Positions 53,369-58,412 of a DNA stretch of 58,412 nucleotides are shown piece by piece. The position numbers and the translations under genes were made by a program. The DNA comes from Actinomycetota bacterium (lineage in GTDB: Bacteria; Actinomycetota; Coriobacteriia; Anaerosomatales; JAUXNU01), in NCBI GenBank assembly GCA_030682655.1, contig JAUXNU010000092.1:1-58412 (forward strand), in the 5' to 3' direction. The first letter of the stretch is position 1. Each line of letters starts with the position of its first letter. The notes under the pieces were generated by a model, which was not told the origin of the DNA, made no database searches, and saw only the letters and a list, made by a program, of their open reading frames with translations.

Positions 53369-54073
53369 GTGACCACGCGACCTGCGCGGATTCTGGTCGT
53401 AGACGACGAAGCGTCGATTCTGCAATTCGTCTCTTACAACCTGCTCAAAGAAGGCTACGAAGTCACCACGTCGGAAGATGGCGATGAGGCCGTCGACCTC
53501 GTGGACAAGGGCGACTTCGACCTCGTGATCCTGGACATCATGCTGCCCGGAACCGACGGCTACGAGGTGTGCCGCCGCCTGCGCGCCGCCACTGACGTGC
53601 CTGTGCTGTTTCTTTCCGCCCGCGACACGGAACTCGACAAGGTCGTCGGTCTCGAGATCGGAGGCGACGACTACCTGGCCAAACCGTTCGGGATCCGCGA
53701 GCTCCAGGCGCGGGTGAAGGCGCTTCTGCGCCGCGCATCGCAGTCACCCTCGCGCGAAGGTGGCGTGGCTGGCGACAAGCTCGACGCTGCCGGCATCTCG
53801 CTCGACGAGGCCGCCCACACAGCCGATTTCGGTCCGACCGCCATCGACCTGACGCCGCGCGAGTTCGAACTGCTTGCGACGCTCATGCGTCACGCCGGCA
53901 ATGTGCTCACCCGCGAACAACTGCTCAAGCAGGCGTGGGGATGGGAGTACCTGGTCGAGACCAAGACGGTCGACACCCACGTCAAGCGCCTGCGCGACAA
54001 GCTCGAAGCAGCTGGTGCTGATCCCGGTGTCGTCGAGACGGTGCGCGGGTACGGCTATCGCATCCAAGGCTGA
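53369..54073 (+). CDS. OmpR/PhoB-family response regulator
   Basis: 234 residues. Receiver domain first: ILVVDDEASILQF with acidic residues, DLVILDIMLPGTDGYEV with the phosphate-accepting Asp, and YLAKPF with the Lys. A winged helix follows, ending in VDTHVKRLRDKL and VETVRGYGYRIQ. The GTG has GGAGG eight bases upstream. It is followed after two bases by its likely histidine kinase. The pair resembles PhoP/PhoR, and a role in phosphate or envelope response is plausible but not shown. Confidence 0.93.
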   Translation: MTTRPARILVVDDEASILQFVSYNLLKEGYEVTTSEDGDEAVDLVDKGDFDLVILDIMLPGTDGYEVCRRLRAATDVPVLFLSARDTELDKVVGLEIGGDDYLAKPFGIRELQARVKALLRRASQSPSREGGVAGDKLDAAGISLDEAAHTADFGPTAIDLTPREFELLATLMRHAGNVLTREQLLKQAWGWEYLVETKTVDTHVKRLRDKLEAAGADPGVVETVRGYGYRIQG

Positions 54074-54075
54074 TC

Positions 54076-55503
54076 GTGCGCGCCACCACCTCGATTCGCA
54101 CGCGCCTCCTCGCCTCGCTGCTGGCAGTCGCCGTCATCTCCGCCGCCGGCCTCTCTCTGTACTTCCTCGACGAACTCGAGTCCTACGGGCTACGCAAGCT
54201 CGAAGAGCGGCTCGGTAGCGAGGCGCGACTGCTCGCAGCCGTCGTATCGCCCCAAGATCTCAGCCACCCTGACGCCCTCGATGAGGCACTTCAGTCAGTC
54301 AGGCTGCCAGGAGTCTCGTGGGTCGGCGTTCTGGACGAACGTGGTGTGGTGGTGGCCGACTCCGCCAAGAAAGGCGTCGGTGCAGACTACGGTGAGCGTC
54401 CCGAAGTCCGGCAGGCACTCGTCGGCAGCTACGGAGCGCACACTCGCGCCACCGGCAGCGGCAAGCTCGGACTCTACGTCGCCTACCCCATCTACGACGG
54501 CACCAGGGTGGTCGGCGCTGCATACTCCTCGGCGGAGACGTTCTCGATCGTCACGCTGCTGCACGCCTACCGTGTGCGCCTCGCGATCGTCGTACTGCTG
54601 TTCGTTGCGGCGACATTCGTTCTCGCCGAACTGCTCGCTCGCTGGCTCTCGAGCCCGCTGCAGGCCCTCGGGTCGACCGCGGAGCAATTCGCAGCAGGCG
54701 ACCACGCAGTGCGGGTGAAGCCGGCCGGCTCGCGCGAGACGCGCGCCCTTGGCGAGGCGTTCAACACCATGGCCGAGGAGGTCGTGCGCATGGTGACCGA
54801 GCTGCGCGAGGAGGAGCGGCGCAAGTCCCGCTTCGTCTCCGACGTCAGCCATGAGCTGCGCACTCCGCTCACCGCGATCCGCGGCACAGCCGAGACGCTG
54901 CTCGATGGCGACGTTGAGCCTGAGGACGCCGACCGGTTCCTCGCCACGATCGTGCGCGAGTCCGAACGTCTCGCGAGGCTCGCCGACGATCTGCTGACAC
55001 TCCAACGCATCGAAGGGGCGACCGGTGAGCTCCCGCTGCGTCAGGTCGACCTGCGGCAGGTTGCCGAGCGCGCCGTGAGTGCACTCGAACCGCTTATCGA
55101 GCAGCGAGAGGTGCGCGTGGAGGTCCTTGGCGAGGCGCCGACCGTGCTGGGCGACGCGGACCGGCTCCAACAGGTTGTCGCCAACCTTGTGGACAACGGC
55201 AGCCGGATGATGGCGGGGGCCGGCACGATCACGATCGAGCTCGGAACTGCCAAGGACGGCCGCGCGATGCTGTCGGTGCTTGATGAGGGTCCGGGCATCC
55301 CCGAGGCAGCCGAGGCGCACTTGTTCGATCGCTTCTACCGCGCTCAGGCGAGCCGTGACCGTTCGACTGGCGGCGCCGGGCTCGGGCTCGCGATCGTGAA
55401 GGCTATCGTGACGGCGCATGCCGGCGAGATCGAGGTCGCGAACCGGCCCGGAGGCGGCACCCGCTTCACGTTCAAGTTGCCCGCGATGCGATCGCTCGGG
55501 TAG
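54076..55503 (+). CDS. Sensor histidine kinase, PhoR/WalK-like
   Basis: 475 residues. Two membrane helices (about 13-30 and 172-192) enclose an extracytoplasmic sensing domain. HAMP follows, then the H-box VSDVSHELRTPLTAIRG with the phospho-accepting His, the N-box VVANLVDNGSRM and the G-boxes DEGPGIP and GGAGLGLAIVKAI. The kinase should phosphorylate the regulator just upstream. The GTG start is two bases after the regulator stop. All catalytic boxes are present. Confidence 0.94.
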   Translation: MRATTSIRTRLLASLLAVAVISAAGLSLYFLDELESYGLRKLEERLGSEARLLAAVVSPQDLSHPDALDEALQSVRLPGVSWVGVLDERGVVVADSAKKGVGADYGERPEVRQALVGSYGAHTRATGSGKLGLYVAYPIYDGTRVVGAAYSSAETFSIVTLLHAYRVRLAIVVLLFVAATFVLAELLARWLSSPLQALGSTAEQFAAGDHAVRVKPAGSRETRALGEAFNTMAEEVVRMVTELREEERRKSRFVSDVSHELRTPLTAIRGTAETLLDGDVEPEDADRFLATIVRESERLARLADDLLTLQRIEGATGELPLRQVDLRQVAERAVSALEPLIEQREVRVEVLGEAPTVLGDADRLQQVVANLVDNGSRMMAGAGTITIELGTAKDGRAMLSVLDEGPGIPEAAEAHLFDRFYRAQASRDRSTGGAGLGLAIVKAIVTAHAGEIEVANRPGGGTRFTFKLPAMRSLG

Positions 55504-55629
55504 GCGATTCGCCCGGCGGTCGGGCGCCGCATGCGCGCCGCTGCCGCAGAACTGCGCCCGACACGTCAACCCCGCGTCAACCTCCTGCCACCGCTGTGCC
55601 ACCGGCAAAGGCCAGAGTAGGAGTACGGG

Positions 55630-56913
55630 ATGAACGAGCGCGCGGGCCGTATGCCGCGCAGAGAGGGGAGCACAGTGACACCGCTCAGGCTCTTTGGAAT
55701 CGCGGTGATCCTCGTGGTCGCCACCGTGGCGTGGTTCGTGCTCGCGGGCGCCACCACATACCGCACGGACACGGCCGACACCACCGGCTACGACAAGGTG
55801 GGCTCGCTGTGGGGCGAGCCGCAGACGCAGTTCGCGCCCACGTTTCGCACCGGCAAGAAGGAGCTCGACATCGCATCGAGCGACATCGCGGCCGACTTCA
55901 CGCTCGATCAGCGCAAGAAAGGTCTGCTCTGGTACTCGACGTACGCAGTGGACTTCCGCGCGACGTAAGGCGTCCGAAACGACAGCACAAGCACTGTGCC
56001 TGTGACTATGCGGCTGGCTTTCCCGACACCTGACGGCGTCTACGACGCGTTCACCATCCAGGTCGGAGGGCACAGCGTGCCTGTGCGATACGAAGAGGGC
56101 GTGGCGGTGGCGACGTTCGACGTGCCGCCAGCATCGACCGCGTCGATCGCGACCGGCTACAAGACACAGGGGCAAGACGAGTGGCGCTACGCCCCCGCCA
56201 ACGAGGGAGTGGCAGTCGTCGAGGACTTCACGCTCGCTATGCGCACCGGCTTCGACGGCTTGGACTTCCCGGACGGCACCGTCTCCCCCGTCAGCAAACG
56301 ACGCGAAGGTGACGGCTGGGTCCTCACGTGGGACTACGACAGCCTCGTGAGCGGGCGGCAGATCGGCGTCAGGATGCCCAAGCCCATCAACCCCGGCCCT
56401 GTCGCCTCACGCATCTCGATGTTCGCGCCGGTCTCGCTGCTCTTCTTCTTCGCGGCGCTGATCCTCGTGAGCGCTACACGGGGAGTCCGGGTGCACCCGA
56501 TGAACTACGGCTTCCTCGCGGCGGGTTTCTTCGCATTCCACCTGCTGTTTGCATACCTCGTTGACCGGGTCGATATCGGCGTAGCTTTCGCGATCGGATC
56601 CGTTGTCTCGGTGGCGCTGTGCATGGGCTACCTGCGGCTCTTCGTGAAGGACGCGCGCGCGCTCGGGGAGCTGGCGGCCAGCCAGCTCATCTTCCTCGTC
56701 TTGTTCAGCTTCACGTTCTTCTTCGAGGGACTGACCGGTCTCGCGATAACCATCGGCTCAGTCATCACGCTCGGGTACTTCATGGCACGGACCGGTGGGC
56801 TCGATTGGGAAGCGATCTTCGCGAGAAGTGCCGAGGAGAAACGCCGCAAGGCTCTGGAGCGTTTCCCGACGCTTGACCAGCAAATGCCACCCACGCCGCC
56901 GTCAACCGGCTAG
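55630..56913 (+). pseudogene. CreD-like inner membrane protein interrupted by an in-frame TAA
   Basis: One frame reads through from 55630 to 56913 except for a TAA at 55966-55968. Before it lie an N-terminal helix and the beginning of an outside domain (to VDFRAT); after it the same domain continues (GVRNDSTSTVPVTMRLAFP), then five to six membrane segments and a polar tail. The layout matches CreD-like proteins, often near two-component genes. A single base change (for example TAC to TAA) explains the break. The ATG at 55630 has GGAG six bases upstream; a GTG at 55675 is possible. A sequencing error cannot be excluded. Confidence 0.7.
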
Positions 56914-56936
56914 CGCGACCGAGGCTGCGCTAGCAG

Positions 56937-58411
56937 CAATGCAGTTCACTTAAGTATCCGAACGCTCTCGGATACGTTCACCGGCGGCCAATGCAGCCTC
57001 GGCCTCGTGCATACGGCGTAGCTGCTCATCTTGCGCTTCACCGCCCGCTGGTTGCGCCGCCCACGGCGTGGGGCAACCGTTTGATCGAGGATCTCGAGAA
57101 GGGTCGCCTCGTGAAACGCCGGCCGGTCCTTAGGGGGGAGTAAGGACGTAGAGCGGCAGTTTTCGCCGTATCACGCGGACGGCGTGCGTGTAGGATATCC
57201 GATCTGGATCGATGTCCTTCTTGAGCGCCGCTTCGTGCATGAGACCCCGAACGGCGAAGTGGGCCATCATCAGGCCGTAGAATTCTTGCACGACAAGTTC
57301 GGGGGTCCTGCTGCGAAGCACGATCCCCGGTCCTCTCAGATGGGTCTTGAGTTCGTCGAGAGCGGTCTCGATCTCCCAGCGTTCGGCGTAGAGCGCGGCA
57401 AGCTCTTCTGCCGATGCCTTCTCGGGATCGAGGATGGTCGTCAGCAGCCGGTAACTCAGCTCAGAACCCTCGATGCCGTCGAGAGCATACTCGACCACCC
57501 GCACCGGTATGTCGGCCGCGCCCTGCTTCCGCTGGGCTTCCCCCGGACGGAGGCGGCTCAAGTACGACCCGTCTCCCAGACGCTCAAGACATGGAAGAGA
57601 GAGGTCTTTGCGGATGCGGAAGAGGAGGTCTGCCCCTCCCTGCGCCGCCTTGCTCCACAGCGCGAAGCTGCAAAAGCCGCGATCCGCCAAGCACAGCATG
57701 CCCGCCCGCAGCGCCTGGACCACCTCGGCCGCCAGCGCCATCTCGGAGGTCTTGCAGGGTCCGGCCTCGGTCGCGAACAGGACATGGGTCCCGTTCTCGA
57801 CGAGAGAGACGAACCGGATCTTTGGGTAGGCGCTGTGCCCCCGGCTTGCTCCAGGACGCCCGAAGGCGGCCTCGTTTCCCGCAGTGTCGGCGATGTCCAG
57901 AGAGCTGCCGTCGAGACTGACGAGACGCCACGCCCGAAAGAAGGCGCCCCTTGTGGCGGGGGTGGCGATCGGAACCACCACTTCGTCGTGGAGGCGTCTC
58001 ACCGGCTCAACACCGAGCCTGGCGCGGGCCTGCGAGATCCCTGATCTGCCTGCCACCCTGATCCGCCCATCAGGACCCGCCAGCCACCGGATGCCCTCGA
58101 GCAGACAGCGCAAGACCTCCCCGCTTGATACATTCAGATAAAGGGCGAGAGCGATCACGTAGTAGACCATCACGTGAGCAGGGAGATCACGCTGCCTCTT
58201 GCTCCGCCTGCCGGTCTCGGCCAGCACTCTCTCGACAACATCGGGAGGAAACGCCTTCGCGATGACTCCGAGGCTGATGTGATCCGTGATCCTGGTTCCG
58301 ACGGGCAGCTCCGCTACGGACCGAGGCATGAGCAGTCCTTTCTCACAGAAGAGGACGATTCTCTTGCTGGAGGAAGAGTATCACGTGGACTAGCTTAAGT
58401 GAACGGTATTG
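56937..58411 (-). mobile_element. IS4-family insertion sequence
   Basis: The element is bounded by 18-bp imperfect inverted repeats, 56937-56954 and 58394-58411, which match at 16 of 18 positions around GTTCACTTAAG. It holds one transposase gene (57130-58329). The right end reaches the window edge, so the target duplication cannot be checked. Between the left repeat and the transposase stop, about 175 bases hold no gene. The coding region appears intact, so the copy may be active. Confidence 0.85.
57130..58329 (-). CDS. IS4-family transposase (DDE)
   Basis: 399 residues. The N-terminal domain (about 20-100) with GVIAKAFPPDVVERVLAETG resembles the IS4 N-terminal DNA-binding region. The DDE core shows LVSLDGSSLDIAD, CLADRGFCSFALW and the YREK-like YAERWEIETALDELKTH that carries the catalytic Glu. 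Full length is kept and no frameshift is seen. It is read toward the left end of the element. GTCCTTA/TAAGGAC (57126-57132 and 57141-57147) forms a hairpin over its last codons. Confidence 0.93.
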   Translation of the reverse strand: MPRSVAELPVGTRITDHISLGVIAKAFPPDVVERVLAETGRRSKRQRDLPAHVMVYYVIALALYLNVSSGEVLRCLLEGIRWLAGPDGRIRVAGRSGISQARARLGVEPVRRLHDEVVVPIATPATRGAFFRAWRLVSLDGSSLDIADTAGNEAAFGRPGASRGHSAYPKIRFVSLVENGTHVLFATEAGPCKTSEMALAAEVVQALRAGMLCLADRGFCSFALWSKAAQGGADLLFRIRKDLSLPCLERLGDGSYLSRLRPGEAQRKQGAADIPVRVVEYALDGIEGSELSYRLLTTILDPEKASAEELAALYAERWEIETALDELKTHLRGPGIVLRSRTPELVVQEFYGLMMAHFAVRGLMHEAALKKDIDPDRISYTHAVRVIRRKLPLYVLTPP

Positions 58412-58412
58412 G

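Noticed and set aside
57126-57147. GTCCTTA/TAAGGAC hairpin as a separate terminator
   Set aside because: It lies across the transposase stop and has no T-run; it is noted with the transposase only.
1-58412. CRISPR array, prophage or integrative element
   Set aside because: No regularly spaced repeats, phage structural genes, integrase or tRNA-flanking attachment repeats were found.

Overview
The window is GC-rich with many GTG and TTG starts. Most genes lie on the minus strand and are tightly packed, with ATGA, GTGA or one-base junctions. Gene content points to an anaerobic or microaerophilic bacterium that makes heme by the siroheme route and matures c-type cytochromes with a Ccm-type system. 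My best guess is a deep-branching, non-gut actinobacterium of the Coriobacteriia/OPB41 type. That is inferred from composition and gene set; no rRNA is present to confirm it.

Region 1 (1-17.4 kb) is a surface-glycan cluster: GT2 and GT4 glycosyltransferases, four SAM methyltransferases, a Wzx-like flippase, a sugar-nucleotide SDR, a GtrA/GtrB/GT-C set, two related multi-pass membrane proteins, and galU. Two genes here have decayed: an SDR (8107-8459) and the tail of an RfbH-like DegT aminotransferase (9457 to about 9680). This suggests a lost deoxysugar branch. Region 2 (17.5-28.5 kb, all minus) holds wecB, hemL, a degenerate receiver protein and a seven-gene chain of membrane and glycan genes that includes a polysaccharide pyruvyl transferase and an FrhB-family protein.

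Region 3 (28.6-39.7 kb) is the heme block, in transcription order hemA, hemC, cobA-hemD, ahbC, tRNA-Ala(CGC), a 75-aa membrane protein, hemB, an AAA/DUF4143 ATPase with its own palindromic promoter, ahbD and a fused ahbA-ahbB. Together with hemL and the precorrin-2 dehydrogenase at 42.8-43.5 kb, this covers glutamyl-tRNA to heme except for an unambiguous sirohydrochlorin ferrochelatase. Upstream of hemA lies a leader with interleaved perfect complementarities that could form a loop-loop (kissing) RNA structure.

Region 4 (39.9-42.0 kb) is an islet: a lipoprotein, an orphan RHS C-terminal toxin tip, and a MazEF-type toxin-antitoxin pair with an apparently leaderless promoter. Region 5 (42.0-49.7 kb) is ccmE-F-A-B-C-D, a HemX/CcsA-like protein, a SirC-like enzyme and an SDR. 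It would deliver heme, made by region 3, to apocytochromes. CcmE is of the Cys (CxxxY) type with a duplicated domain.

Region 6 (49.9-58.4 kb) has a regulator/partner pair, a lipoprotein, coaX, a PhoB/PhoR-like two-component system, a CreD-like membrane protein interrupted by an in-frame TAA, and a complete IS4-family element ending at the window edge. No CRISPR array, rRNA or replication origin was seen.
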